A stretch of 64,000 nucleotides of DNA, taken from positions 1,240,001 to 1,304,000 of the forward strand of contig NZ_JQCR01000002.1 of the NCBI RefSeq assembly GCF_000757885.1, written 5' to 3'. This document shows positions 45,701 to 53,502 of the stretch, one piece after another. The notes beneath the pieces were generated by a model that was given only the letters and a program-made list of their open reading frames with translations, ran no database searches and had not been told where the DNA came from. Every line of letters starts with the position of its first letter. Position 1 is the first letter of the stretch. The translations under genes were made by a program, and so were the position numbers. This DNA is from Paenibacillus wynnii (GTDB lineage: Bacteria > Bacillota > Bacilli > Paenibacillales > Paenibacillaceae).

Positions 45701-46541
45701 ACCACTGAAAATTCAGTTCTTCAGATGGTTTGCGGTCTTCATCAACAATTTTGCAAAGGAATAGATTGAAGATTTTATTAAAAGCATTCGGCTTGTCCGA
45801 AACAACATTGTGACGAAGAATTTCGGCGAATTGGTTAAAAATTCGCCCGCTATCTTCTTCAGTCAATTCTCTTAGTCTACCTCTTGTGAGTGCTTTTATT
45901 TCAATGTCGTAAGCGTTTGTCCAATCTTCAAAAATCCCGTTGTCTTTAAAGTTTTTGTTCCAATGGTCAAAAATTTCTTTTTGGTTACTGAGTTCTTTCC
46001 ATTGCTCGTCAATCTGCACGATGTCGTTAACGAACTCAAGCTGTCCTTTATAGAGTCTAGAAGCGTACAGACATAAATATTGAGCGGCTTTGTCTTGTTG
46101 AAAGTAAGAGAAAAGTTGTCCCCCATCACGCTGCATCTTCTTTTTCTCTTTCTCGTATTCTTCACCCCAAGTTTTGCATTCAATCATCAAATAGGCTTTG
46201 TTATCCTTGTCAGTAATAAGAATGTCCAACTTACCTTTTTCTTTTCTTCCCATTGGCCACTTTTGTTCCAATGAAATACTGCCTGGCGGGTAGCCTTTTG
46301 CTAAAACTCTGTCCACACACTCCAACACAACAAAGTTTTCGCTGCTCTCAAAGTTGCTTGTTGTAAGGTCGCCTAATTTGATTTTTGAACCGTATTCGAT
46401 CTTCTCTTTAGCAATATCCACTTTTATAACATAATCATTATGTTGTGAATAGTTTTTATAATAAATATCTGATGTCCCTTCTATCATCTTAAATCCAAGA
46501 AGGTTAATTATTGTCAAAATTTCTAGCGAAGAGATTTTCAC
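42708..46541 (-). CDS. Single-chain type IIG-like restriction, methylation and specificity enzyme
   Basis: 1277 residues from a GTG with TAGGAG 10 nt upstream. The N-terminal HsdR_N-like nuclease (KLDILITDKDNKAYLMIECK, catalytic Glu-x-Lys near 122) is followed by a helical region, an N6-adenine methyltransferase (SAM motif DYAAGSGHFL near 438, catalytic NPPY near 557, GQFFTP before them), and a C-terminal HsdS-like part with two target-recognition domains (PLTKLANLTTLIKRGKSANY at about 900; LEKLGDLAEFKNGLNYSG at about 1083) separated by coiled coils (HIQEKIVKEINTIEQKEKIL; final IERDLDNMQNEKEQI). No helicase is present, so it is not type I. It is more AT-rich than core genes, suggesting transfer. 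Confidence 0.9.
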   Translation of the reverse strand: MKISSLEILTIINLLGFKMIEGTSDIYYKNYSQHNDYVIKVDIAKEKIEYGSKIKLGDLTTSNFESSENFVVLECVDRVLAKGYPPGSISLEQKWPMGRKEKGKLDILITDKDNKAYLMIECKTWGEEYEKEKKKMQRDGGQLFSYFQQDKAAQYLCLYASRLYKGQLEFVNDIVQIDEQWKELSNQKEIFDHWNKNFKDNGIFEDWTNAYDIEIKALTRGRLRELTEEDSGRIFNQFAEILRHNVVSDKPNAFNKIFNLFLCKIVDEDRKPSEELNFQWLESDTDEELQKRLSDLYKQGMKEYLTKDVTDYNDEQVAEKLYALDPEVREQIRDMFTRVRLHKNNEFAFKEVFDEKSFRENARVVREVVELLQPYQIRYGHKQQFLGDFFELLLSTGIKQEAGQFFTPVPIAKFIISSLPIRELIERKINNDETNFLPYIIDYAAGSGHFLTEAMDEVQKIIESLDPNKQRPSVKAKLKSWRESSFDWAYEYVYGIEADYRLVKTAKVSCFLNGDGLANVIHADGLDHFQNSIDYKGKLKDVNQDDTKDNGQFDVLVANPPYSVSAFKNTLKFGDESFNLFNRLTDDSSEIECLFIERTKQLLRPGGWAGVILPSSILSNSGIYTDAREMILKYFEVKAIAEFGSNTFMATGTNTVTLFLERKSNNHWRKIESAINNFFGKPVDATVNGIGIAFSKYVNEVFETLELTDYISLVNKQPNENMKKQELFADYKKWFASLTEIKQLKEKKVFKDKTKAEQQEELDKLFYEKVFSREQEKMLYFFLIYPQQTVLIKVGEKQAEKDFIGYEFSNRRGHEGIKMYRDENGILTTKLYDDDNHINPEKANSYVYHSFLKKNINIENSLTDNIAIFNTLELLDFKKLVFEKQISLGVKKKVQIKSKYPLTKLANLTTLIKRGKSANYGKSNIQIIKSGQARGLFEFDFSKEHFVSSEFVLDERKLQRGDLLLNSSGVGTAGRVTFFDLEGDFVVDSHISILRFNKELIDSRYALYVFNWVGFKNLESLALGQSGQIEISYETIANFKIPLPPKHIQEKIVKEINTIEQKEKILRNKLLEANNQLNKVFSDLTYPLEKLGDLAEFKNGLNYSGNSRGDLVTIVGVKDFLEDFSPNLDKLIDVRIDGELSDSYKLQPGDILGVRSNGSANLVGRFVYIDTLLKETSYSGFTIRIRTKSEKVNSKYLCYCLRTEAVRNSLTKDPKGANIKSVNQTMLSSISIPLPEISEQLEIMDKAEKLENEISAIERDLDNMQNEKEQIINEHLE

Positions 46542-46778
46542 TTATAGCAACTCCTATCTTATCTGTTTTCACCCACCATAGACGGCGTGCGTCTTTGAGG
46601 CAGAGTCAACTTACTTATTATATTCAAAACACCTCGTATTTGTCTTGTTTTATCGAGAAGTTTTATTGAGTTGCTTTTTTAAAATTTGCCTATCGTTGAA
46701 ATTCTTTATTGAGAAACTGTATATATGTAGAGGATAGTCGAAGTCTTTCACTAGGTTATTTCGTTATAATAAAAATAG
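46542..46778. other. AT-rich upstream region of the restriction gene
   Basis: No gene is seen. It should contain the minus-strand promoter of the type IIG-like gene. Confidence 0.4.
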
Positions 46779-46800
46779 AAGCGGGACTTTAATCCGCTTC
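46779..46800 (-). terminator. Terminator retained behind rlmD-like tail 1
   Basis: GAAGCGGGA / TCCGCTTC with a short loop; the minus strand then runs into TATTTTTATT. It lies 30 bp beyond the stop of the gene tail at 46831. Confidence 0.75.
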
Positions 46801-46830
46801 ATTGCTGAATACGCCAATACATCTCAACTA

Positions 46831-46900
46831 TTAGTTTTTTCTATCCAACAGCGAGCAACTCTCCACATGTGTTAATCGTTCAGCGGAAACAACCTCGACA
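46831..46900 (-). pseudogene. rlmD-like gene tail 1 (displaced 3' end)
   Basis: On the minus strand the frame reads VSAERLTHVESCSLLDRKN then TAA. The T-H-V-E-S core matches the end of RlmD-type methyltransferases (the intact gene at 55576 ends VHIESVALLELK). Only about 20 codons are recognisable and no start exists. The plus strand carries CTCCACATGTGT at 46861-46872, shared exactly with tails 2 and 3. Confidence 0.6.
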
Positions 46901-46920
46901 AGAAGTACCCACAACAAATG

Positions 46921-46957
46921 AAAAACCGACGACCTAAATCAACTAGGGTCTTCGGTT
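46921..46957. terminator. Terminator-like hairpin beside tail 1
   Basis: AAACCGACGACC pairs with GGTCTTCGGTTT (one mismatch). Flanking A and T runs allow either direction. Confidence 0.55.
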
Positions 46958-47072
46958 TAATAATTACAACTATTCGCTACTAAAGAGCGATCTCTTAATT
47001 ATCATTCCCTTATCCATTTGCCGGGAGACCCCTTGCACATCTATACTCATCCGCGGGTAAAAATTATTCACT

Positions 47073-47642
47073 TCACAAAGTCTCACGCCGCAACTCATAA
47101 AAATACCGCACAACCGGATGCTTCAACCCCATCTTCTCAGCCATGCCTAAAATCCGCTTTTTACCAACTCTTCGGTCCACCAAAGCTAGAATATTCATTA
47201 AGATATCATTACTCTCTATGCTTTCCTCTATAGAAGTAGATAAGAACTTATTAGCCTGGGCGATAAAATTCGATTTACTTAATGAAGCCTGTGCTGACAA
47301 AAGCTCTTTTGCATGTTCTGTACTTTTTCTGCTTCTAGCCATTACTATTAGACGATCCTCCGGCACTGTCCCTTTGGTAGCTTTTCTGACCGCTTCAATG
47401 TCGTCGCTGTTGATAGGAATTTGAATATCTGGATCATTCTTAATTTCTAGCTCCGTTTGATACCATCTGATGAAGCTAGTTTTATCACTCATATTGAGTA
47501 CGTTCTTTTTATCGACTGAGATATAACAAATACCAGGTTTGTCCGTTAAATAACGGTAACCCGGTGCGCGGTATTCTACCCTTCCATTTAACGCAGGACA
47601 GAGAAAGCCCTCCAGTTGTTGCTTCAATTTGCTCCAGGACAT
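47073..47642 (-). CDS. SF0329-type conserved hypothetical protein
   Basis: The ATG at 47642 with GGAGGGGG upstream gives 189 residues; the longer open frame passes through a terminator and is not coding. It starts MSWSKLKQQLEGFLCPALNG and continues VEYRAPGYRYLTDKPGICYI, a conserved family found widely but without known function. No membrane span or catalytic motif is seen. It is cargo between tails 1 and 2. Confidence 0.75.
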   Translation of the reverse strand: MSWSKLKQQLEGFLCPALNGRVEYRAPGYRYLTDKPGICYISVDKKNVLNMSDKTSFIRWYQTELEIKNDPDIQIPINSDDIEAVRKATKGTVPEDRLIVMARSRKSTEHAKELLSAQASLSKSNFIAQANKFLSTSIEESIESNDILMNILALVDRRVGKKRILGMAEKMGLKHPVVRYFYELRRETL

Positions 47643-47664
47643 GTAATCCCCCTCCATAATAAAT

Positions 47665-47684
47665 AACCCCACAAAGTGGGGCTT
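47665..47684 (-). terminator. Terminator of the tRNA-dihydrouridine synthase gene
   Basis: AACCCCA / TGGGGCTT with a 5-nt loop; on the minus strand it is followed by ATTTATTAT. It lies between the Dus gene and the SF0329-type gene. Confidence 0.6.
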
Positions 47685-47823
47685 TAGCTTCGAAGATGTC
47701 TCAGGTACTTTGCGGGGACCCCAAAACATACAGAGGAAAGGCTTGTTAACTCTGGGTTGGTCCCCCTCTCCATTCAACCGATCCTCAATCTTTCCACGTC
47801 TTTTTCTATTTTAAGTTGGCAAC

Positions 47824-48813
47824 TTAATTTCCTTGTTCTTCTGCCTCGTCATGCTCCTTATTTCCAAATTCATCGAGCAGCGCACGCACTTCATTTGTTG
47901 ACTTTGTGTTCATTAAGTTATTTCTTAATTCACTTGCCCCGCGGAATCCACGGACATATATTTTAAAGAATCGTTGAAGAGGGCTGAACGAACGTGGTTC
48001 CAGTCCTGAATATTGATCATGGAGATCCAGATGCAGACGTAGCAAATCAAGCAATTCCTCACTGCTGTGATCCTTCGGCTCCTTCTCAAAAGCAAATGGA
48101 TTATGAAAAATACCACGCCCAATCATAACACCATCCACACCGTATTGTTCTGCAAGCTTGAGGCCGGTCTCACGGTCCAGTATATCCCCGTTAATGGTCA
48201 GAAGTGTATCGGGTGCCACCTCATCACGAAGTTTCTTAATCTCCGGAATCAGTTCCCAATGAGCAGGTACTTTACTCATTTCCTCTCTTGTACGCAGATG
48301 AATGGACAGATTCACAATGTCTTGTTGCAAAATATGGGTTAACCAGCCGCGCCATTCGTCTAAGTCACTGAAACCAAGCCTTGTTTTTACACTGACGGGC
48401 AGTCCCCCGGCTTTGGCCGCCTGGATAATTTCCGCTGCAAGTTCGGGACGGCAGATCAGGCCGCTTCCCTTCCCATTCTCTGCTACATTCGCTACAGGAC
48501 AACCCATATTAATATCGATGCCTTTGAACCCTTCTTCCGCCATACCGATGCTCATTTGACGAAAGTATTCCGGCTTATCTCCCCAGATATGCGCTACAAT
48601 GGGCTGTTCATCCTCTGTAAAAGTCAAACGACCGCGCACAGCATGGTGCCCCTCCGGGTGACAATAACTCTCTGTATTCGCAAACTCCGTAAAAAACACA
48701 TCCGGTCTGGCAGCAATACTTACGACATGGCGAAAAACAACATCCGTCACATCTTCCATGGGCGCCAGTATAAAAAAGGGGCGTGGTAAATCACGCCAAA
48801 AATGTTTTGTCAT
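47824..48813 (-). CDS. tRNA-dihydrouridine synthase family flavoprotein
   Basis: 329 residues with the TIM-barrel motifs of Dus enzymes: [18 protein letters not shown] at the N terminus, [13 protein letters not shown] (catalytic Cys), [18 protein letters not shown] and [13 protein letters not shown]. It reduces uridine to dihydrouridine in tRNA with FMN and NADPH. GAGAGG precedes the ATG. It is cargo between tails 1 and 2 and may be an extra copy, since Dus genes normally also exist in the core. Confidence 0.9.
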   Translation of the reverse strand: MTKHFWRDLPRPFFILAPMEDVTDVVFRHVVSIAARPDVFFTEFANTESYCHPEGHHAVRGRLTFTEDEQPIVAHIWGDKPEYFRQMSIGMAEEGFKGIDINMGCPVANVAENGKGSGLICRPELAAEIIQAAKAGGLPVSVKTRLGFSDLDEWRGWLTHILQQDIVNLSIHLRTREEMSKVPAHWELIPEIKKLRDEVAPDTLLTINGDILDRETGLKLAEQYGVDGVMIGRGIFHNPFAFEKEPKDHSSEELLDLLRLHLDLHDQYSGLEPRSFSPLQRFFKIYVRGFRGASELRNNLMNTKSTNEVRALLDEFGNKEHDEAEEQGN

Positions 48814-48930
48814 ATCAAAAACCTCTCTATGAATATCAGGACAAATCTTTATCCCGAAATAGTAAAACTAACCTGTTAATGAAAAGTATATCATAACCCC
48901 GAGAGAATCATACTCGCCCAATAAACTCAA

Positions 48931-48958
48931 AAAAAAGGAAGGGGGGCGCCCCCTCCTT
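48931..48958 (-). terminator. Terminator retained behind rlmD-like tail 2
   Basis: GGAAGGGGGG pairs with CCCCCTCC around GCGC-like centre sequence; eight T follow on the minus strand. It lies 27 bp beyond the stop codon of tail 2. Confidence 0.8.
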
Positions 48959-48984
48959 ACTATTATCTCCAATAACTCTCCGTA

Positions 48985-49096
48985 TTAGTTATCCTTTTGC
49001 ACTAACAGCGCCACCGACTCCACATGTGTCGAGTGCTCACTGGGAACAAATCTTATACGATGTGCCTTAAGCAACCAACCTGTTTATCGAAATAAT
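48985..49096 (-). pseudogene. rlmD-like gene tail 2 (displaced 3' end)
   Basis: The minus strand reads KAHRIRFVPSEHSTHVESV, then ALLVQKDN and TAA. About 35 codons are recognisable; there is no start. It shares at least 25 codons with tail 3 (HRI...TEHSTHVES) and the 12-mer CTCCACATGTGT (49018-49029) with tails 1 and 3. Confidence 0.65.
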
Positions 49097-49156
49097 AAGT
49101 AAAATCAACTACGGCCCCATCATTCAAAGCACAACGTGTATAACAGTCTTCTTCTT

Positions 49157-49369
49157 TCATCTCGTTCTTTTTTTTACAAATGCCTCTTCTCCACCAAAAA
49201 GGTCTACAGGCTTACTATGATGTATTCCTTGATATTCAAAAGCTATTTGTAGATCGGGTATATAAACATCTAAATGTTGCTGTCCTAAAAATCCAGGCCT
49301 TCCATGCTGCAAAACTTCGTAATCAGAAAACAACTTTTTGATGTAATAGTATAATGCAATTTCGTTAAC
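49157..49369 (-). pseudogene. PD-(D/E)XK endonuclease-like fragment
   Basis: A frame of about 70 codons without start reads EIALYYYIKKLFSDYEVLQH, then HLDVYIPDLQIAFEYQGIHH and PVDLFGGEEAFVKKR before TGA. The D-V-x-I-x-D...F-E-Y-Q-G pattern matches restriction-endonuclease-like nucleases. An ATG in the overlapping frame starts a 35-codon run (KEEDCYTRCALNDGAVVDFT) that reaches into tail 2; its status is unclear. Confidence 0.5.
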
Positions 49370-49393
49370 CCATTATGGGTTTGTATGTAATTG

Positions 49394-49996
49394 TTAAAGC
49401 TCTATTGCGGTCGCCTCGAAATTCTCCGCTACAATGTAGGAAGAGTCGCCGAATAATAAAATTTGTTCCCGGCCGTTGTCGCTGTAAATCTGCCGATGCG
49501 GCAATGCCGTTACTTGGAGTGATTCAGCCACTAAGACCCGTGAGTAGATATCCAAGATTTCTTGGGGGCCATTGCAGAGATAGACGAGCTGATCTGAGAA
49601 CGCATCCAAATCAGGCATAAACTCATTGGCGAACTTTTTCGAGCCATATTTTAGTGCAAACGATTGAATTTCGACGAAAAGTTTTCCATAAATGATTTCA
49701 TTTTTGTAAATGTGTTCGGGGCCCATAATCATGAAGAAGGGCTTCTGGTATTTAAACAATGCCAGATGTTCTTGTTGAAGCTCTACATAAAAAAAGGTGT
49801 CCTGGAGATTGATGCTGCTCTCCTTGACCTCGCTGCACGTAAGCAACCATTGCTGGTATCTTCCTGCAGTTTGGCCAAGAGCCTCCTTATACAAGGATAA
49901 GGTCAGATACAACCGATTCTCCGTTTGTTCGATCTTGTCAATCTTAAAAAATCCATCTTGATACAGGTCCATGGCATTGTTAAAAGTTTTAATCAA
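49394..49996 (-). CDS. Hypothetical protein, possibly truncated at its 5' end
   Basis: 200 residues from TTG at 49996 (AAGGAGG lies 11 nt upstream). The same frame stays open about 80 bp further (QLYDRYGLKGTYATKEDDPN) without a usable start, ending at a stop near 50075; this upstream part looks like protein, so the true start may have been lost. I recognise no domain. Charged and aromatic residues alternate with beta-type patterns (FFYVELQQEHLALFKY). Confidence 0.55.
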   Translation of the reverse strand: MIKTFNNAMDLYQDGFFKIDKIEQTENRLYLTLSLYKEALGQTAGRYQQWLLTCSEVKESSINLQDTFFYVELQQEHLALFKYQKPFFMIMGPEHIYKNEIIYGKLFVEIQSFALKYGSKKFANEFMPDLDAFSDQLVYLCNGPQEILDIYSRVLVAESLQVTALPHRQIYSDNGREQILLFGDSSYIVAENFEATAIEL

Positions 49997-50178
49997 ATTT
50001 GGGTCATCCTCCTTGGTGGCATATGTACCTTTTAAACCATATCGATCATATAACTGGCTGGCACCCTCCCCTCTATTTAATCCAGTAATGTTACTGGGAA
50101 CAATTCAAAGTATAAATCATTGGATTGTAGAGAGTATCACTCAAATCGATATTTACATCTGATTTTGCACAAGCACAA

Positions 50179-50217
50179 CAAAAGAAGACGCACAGATGTT
50201 TCCTGGTGTCTTCTTTT
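50179..50217 (-). terminator. Terminator downstream of rlmD-like tail 3
   Basis: AAAAGAAGAC pairs with GTCTTCTTTT across a loop of about 18 nt; TTTTG follows on the minus strand. Confidence 0.7.
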
Positions 50218-50297
50218 CATTTAGGCTGAAATTCGGTGAATTTTTACATCGAATTTACATCAAGTCTATTCTCCACTATTTGTACTACCAACGTTTT

Positions 50298-50400
50298 TAA
50301 TCTGTACCAGCTCTCACCAACAAAGCCCCCGACTCCACATGTGTCGAGTGCTCAGTCAATATAATACGATGTGTCCTAATAACAATAATTTAACAACCAA
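50298..50400 (-). pseudogene. rlmD-like gene tail 3 (displaced 3' end)
   Basis: The minus strand reads THRIILTEHSTHVESGALL, then VRAGTD and TAA. There is no start. It is the closest relative of tail 2. The 12-mer CTCCACATGTGT is at 50333-50344. Confidence 0.65.
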
Positions 50401-50434
50401 AATTTTTGCGGATATCAGACTGTTGTTTCTTTGA

Positions 50435-50734
50435 TCAATATTTACCGGTATCCGGCATGATCCAGACAACCTCGCACAAGCGAACGAAGAAGGTAGAATC
50501 CCTTTCTTTAATCACGACATGATCCGGCTTTGCGTCAACCACCATACCGCTCACTGATCCCCGAACCGTATCGAGAACCGCTCTTTTTCCGATCAGACTG
50601 CGTACGGCTGCGTATACGTAAGGCTCGATGACGACGACCTGAATCGGCTGTTGCATATTCGGCATCGGGTGCATCGGCTGGTTCATGCCCATCGACATTT
50701 GAGGCATTACAGATGATGGAACCATATTATTCAA
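50435..50734 (-). CDS. DUF2642 (spore-coat-associated type) protein
   Basis: 99 residues from a TTG with GGAGGGA upstream. A Met/Pro/Gln-rich head (MSMGMNQPMHPMPNM) is followed by a compact beta domain (VYAAVRSLIGKRAVLDTVRG, VSGMVVDAKPDHVVIKERDS) typical of DUF2642/YuzF proteins of spore formers. It is likely a spore or coat protein; this is inference from family members. Confidence 0.8.
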   Translation of the reverse strand: MNNMVPSSVMPQMSMGMNQPMHPMPNMQQPIQVVVIEPYVYAAVRSLIGKRAVLDTVRGSVSGMVVDAKPDHVVIKERDSTFFVRLCEVVWIMPDTGKY

Positions 50735-50824
50735 TTGAATCCCTCCATTGTGTTATTCATTCAAAACCAGTGTATGTGCCCACCCACGGAATAGTTCTCA
50801 ATATATACATGCCTTGAATAGACA

Positions 50825-50862
50825 AAAAAAATGCCACCAAGACCGAGTAGGGCCTTGGCGGC
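50825..50862 (-). terminator. Terminator of the SLH-domain gene
   Basis: TGCCACCAAGACC pairs with GGCCTTGGCGGCA (two mismatches) around GAGTAG; eight T follow on the minus strand. Confidence 0.85.
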
Positions 50863-50898
50863 AAGTTATTTCGCAAAATTTATAATGTTCATTACGCC

Positions 50899-51375
50899 CT
50901 AATCTATGTCAAGTGAATGACCAAGACTAACATTCAGCAAGCGCAGGATCATGAGTAACGACTCTGATCTAGTAGCCTTAGCGTTAGGATTAAATGAACC
51001 GTCACCTGCACCATTTATAATACCATTATCCGATAATCTATGAATTGCATCTTCTGCCCAACTACCCGCAATATCATTGAACTTAGTTGGATTTGAAGCT
51101 GATGATGTGTTCATTACTTTTGAAAGCATATACACTATTTCCGCTCTAGAGATACTTTGATTCGGTTTGAATGACCCATCTGCATGCCCCTTAACGATCC
51201 CAAGTCTAGCCGCTAATTCGATTGTTTTAGCTGTTGGGGAATCTTTAGGTACATCCTTGAATACTACTTCAGGTGCAGAGTTTGCTTTTTCCACTAGAGC
51301 TTTGATTACATCAATATTAACCTTTTCATTGTAGAATGATTTAGGCGTTGCTGTAGGTGCTGGTGTTTCCGCCAA
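50899..51375 (-). pseudogene. S-layer homology (SLH) protein, 5'-truncated
   Basis: 158 residues with two SLH repeats (VFKDVPKDSPTAKTIELAAR ... GHADGSFKPNQSISRAEIV; KFNDIAGSWAEDAIHRLSDN ... GAGDGSFNPNAKATRSESLL). The frame upstream of the TTG at 51375 reads IGVVLAETPAP, which looks like the end of a signal peptide, but a stop codon comes 5 codons before the TTG and no complete signal is present. Without export it cannot bind the cell wall, so it is probably a broken gene. Confidence 0.7.
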
Positions 51376-51625
51376 TACAACTCCGATTTACTTGTCCTTT
51401 TGTCTAGTAATAATAAACTCACTACTACTTCTCACCTTCAAACCCGCATTCCACCGTTGCCCGTTAAAATAAAGTCTTGCTACAAATCACGATTTTCTCC
51501 AGTAATAATTAAGATTTAATACTCCTTTTTCTCCCTAATCGTTGATGGGGCAGGCTTGGGGGATATAGAGTAAAGACTTTATTATAACTGAGTGCCGTCG
51601 GGTAGTAGCGACTTAATTATTAATG
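51376..51625. other. Non-coding region between the SLH fragment and tail 4
   Basis: No gene is seen. A T/C-rich stretch at about 51510-51540 is the only feature. Confidence 0.35.
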
Positions 51626-51700
51626 CTACGAGTTTATTATGGGGCTACACTTTCGCACTAACTGCGCCACACACTCCACATGACTTGTGTGCTTATACCT
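51626..51700 (-). pseudogene. rlmD-like gene tail 4 (displaced 3' end)
   Basis: The minus strand reads KHTSHVECVAQLVRKCSPII, then N-S and TAG. H-V-E-C-V is the usual RlmD variant of H-V-E-S-V. The plus strand shares CTCCACATG (51674-51682) with tails 1-3. No terminator is obvious after it. Confidence 0.55.
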
Positions 51701-52333
51701 TCATTGGATTGAATTCATCAACTCATAGAAATATTTGGATTCATGAGACTTATTAAGACTATACCAGGCATCTATTGTTTTTGAAGAAAACACACCCAGA
51801 GCTCTCAAGACGTGAACAGAAAATTCCAACGGAGCTATTCCAGATGCAGTGATCAGTTTTCCATCAGTTACAGCAGACTCCATTTTGTAATACTTTTCGC
51901 CCGTGTAAGTGGGACAGATCATTTTAAGGTATTCCAGATCATTGCTTGTATGCCAACGTGAATTCAGCAATCCTGTCTGGGCAAGTGCCATTGTAGCACC
52001 ACAAATCGCTGCAACTAATATACCTTCCTTTAAACACCTCTGGGCGATTTTTAAGATGGGTTGGTGAATGGTTTCTGTCCATGTATCTCCACCGGGTAAA
52101 ATCAATAGATCTGTGCTTTCAATGCTGCACTCATCCAGTTTGATGTCAGGCAGTATTTTCAATCCGCCCATTGTAGTCACAGGAGTTTTTTCAATTCCCA
52201 CGGTAACTATTTTTGATGGGGCCAGCCCTTTTTTATAATATCTTCCCGAGTTCAGTTCGGCAGTTAAGTAACCTATTTCCCAGTCTGACATTGTGTCAAA
52301 CACATAAAGATATACCGTATTATTCATTGGCAA
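51701..52333 (-). CDS. DJ-1/PfpI family protein (glutamine-amidotransferase-like)
   Basis: 210 residues. VYLYVFDTMSDWEIGYLTAE, LLILPGGDTW and the nucleophile elbow LVAAICGATMALAQTG with Cys near residue 115 are standard for the DJ-1/PfpI fold; KLITASGIAPLEFS follows. Members act as stress chaperones, glyoxalases or regulators. It lies just downstream of the YafY-type regulator but behind a terminator; the regulator may still control it. Confidence 0.88.
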   Translation of the reverse strand: MPMNNTVYLYVFDTMSDWEIGYLTAELNSGRYYKKGLAPSKIVTVGIEKTPVTTMGGLKILPDIKLDECSIESTDLLILPGGDTWTETIHQPILKIAQRCLKEGILVAAICGATMALAQTGLLNSRWHTSNDLEYLKMICPTYTGEKYYKMESAVTDGKLITASGIAPLEFSVHVLRALGVFSSKTIDAWYSLNKSHESKYFYELMNSIQ

Positions 52334-52407
52334 GTTCTCCTTATTTTACAATTCATCAAGTGATACCAACCATTCATCGGTAATCAATGATTATCATCAT
52401 TATAAAA

Positions 52408-52440
52408 TAGCTTCACTGACATCTGCTGTCAGTGAAGCTA
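52408..52440 (-). terminator. Terminator between the YafY-type regulator and the DJ-1 gene
   Basis: A perfect 14-bp stem, TAGCTTCACTGACA / TGTCAGTGAAGCTA, with a 5-nt loop starts at the regulator's stop codon; TTTTATAA follows on the minus strand. Confidence 0.9.
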
Positions 52441-53403
52441 TTAAAGTTGATAGTATTCCATTAACTCCGACGCAACAGCAACAAGTTTTCCCTTCAAACT
52501 CTGTGGTTCGATTACTTGAATGGATTTCCCGTAGGATAGGAGAAAATTAGGGACATATGTATGAATTGATTTTCCCTCAAGTAAAAAGATTGCTTGATTT
52601 GATGTCCGCTCTTTCAGATGATGCCCCAAAAACCAATGCAGGCATAAGTCATCCAATGCCTCTGATCTGCCTCCGATAATTAAAGAAATTAACCCGTCCT
52701 TGCCCGCTAAATCTGGTAACAGATTTTGCATAAAAAATTCACGGGCCGAAAATGCTTCGGAACGCTTAAATATGTTTTGAGTACGCTTGATTTGTAGAAT
52801 CCGTTCTGCTCGAAAGCTGCGAATCTCATTCCTTAGGTGGCAAAATGCAACAGTATACCATTTATTGTTCCAGTAAACCATTCCATAGGGGTCTATCACC
52901 CTATTCTTGGGTTGTTCATCCTGCCTTGTGCGATAATCAATTTCTACAGAGAATTCGTTTGCTACAGCCTGCTCCAATTCCGCCAATACCGGCTGAACAG
53001 AAGGGTCTCCCATACGGTTTATTACTTCAAATCCGGCTAAATGACGGCTAAGTATACTTTCCTGCTCCTGATTCGAATACATTTTCAATTTGGATGTTGC
53101 ATTGCCTAATGCCTCACTCAAAGGGTATCCGGCTTCTTTTGCAAAAACAGCAGCATGAAGGAGTGCCTTTTTTTCCTCAATATCAAATAGCAGAGGTGCT
53201 CTGATAAAATTATTCAGCAAGCTATACCCGCCATTATGACCTGTGTCGGATATTATAGGCACTCCACTGGCACATAGTGCATCAATATACCGATAAACTG
53301 TCCTTATATTTATTTCTAACTTTTCGGATATTTGTTTTGCAGTCAATTTCACACCCGTATTCAGCATCCAAAGAATTGCCAGCATATTATCGTTTTTTGG
53401 CAT
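52441..53403 (-). CDS. YafY-type regulator with HTH and WYL domain
   Basis: The ATG at 53403 has GAGGG 8 nt upstream and gives 320 residues. N-terminal HTH (TAKQISEKLEINIRTVYRYI), a middle helical region, then a WYL domain (VIDPYGMVYWNNKWYTVAFC, EIRSFRAERI) and a C-terminal WCX-like extension. Such proteins sense nucleotide or DNA-derived ligands and often accompany stress or defence genes. It is cargo between tails 4 and 5. Confidence 0.9.
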   Translation of the reverse strand: MPKNDNMLAILWMLNTGVKLTAKQISEKLEINIRTVYRYIDALCASGVPIISDTGHNGGYSLLNNFIRAPLLFDIEEKKALLHAAVFAKEAGYPLSEALGNATSKLKMYSNQEQESILSRHLAGFEVINRMGDPSVQPVLAELEQAVANEFSVEIDYRTRQDEQPKNRVIDPYGMVYWNNKWYTVAFCHLRNEIRSFRAERILQIKRTQNIFKRSEAFSAREFFMQNLLPDLAGKDGLISLIIGGRSEALDDLCLHWFLGHHLKERTSNQAIFLLEGKSIHTYVPNFLLSYGKSIQVIEPQSLKGKLVAVASELMEYYQL

Positions 53404-53502
53404 AACATAAACCCTCATCTTTTATTAAATCTCAATATTTTATAATATCTTTTTTATCTTCTCAAGGATCGCACTAAATTAATAGCATCGCGAATCGCTT
53501 GC
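53404..53502. other. Short spacer upstream of the YafY-type gene
   Basis: AT-rich with TTTATTAAAT and TATAATAT words, likely promoter sequence of the regulator gene on the minus strand. Confidence 0.35.

Noticed and set aside
47643..47777. 45-residue N-terminal extension of the SF0329-type protein
   Set aside because: It runs through the terminator hairpin of the upstream Dus gene; the ATG at 47642 has a strong ribosome site.
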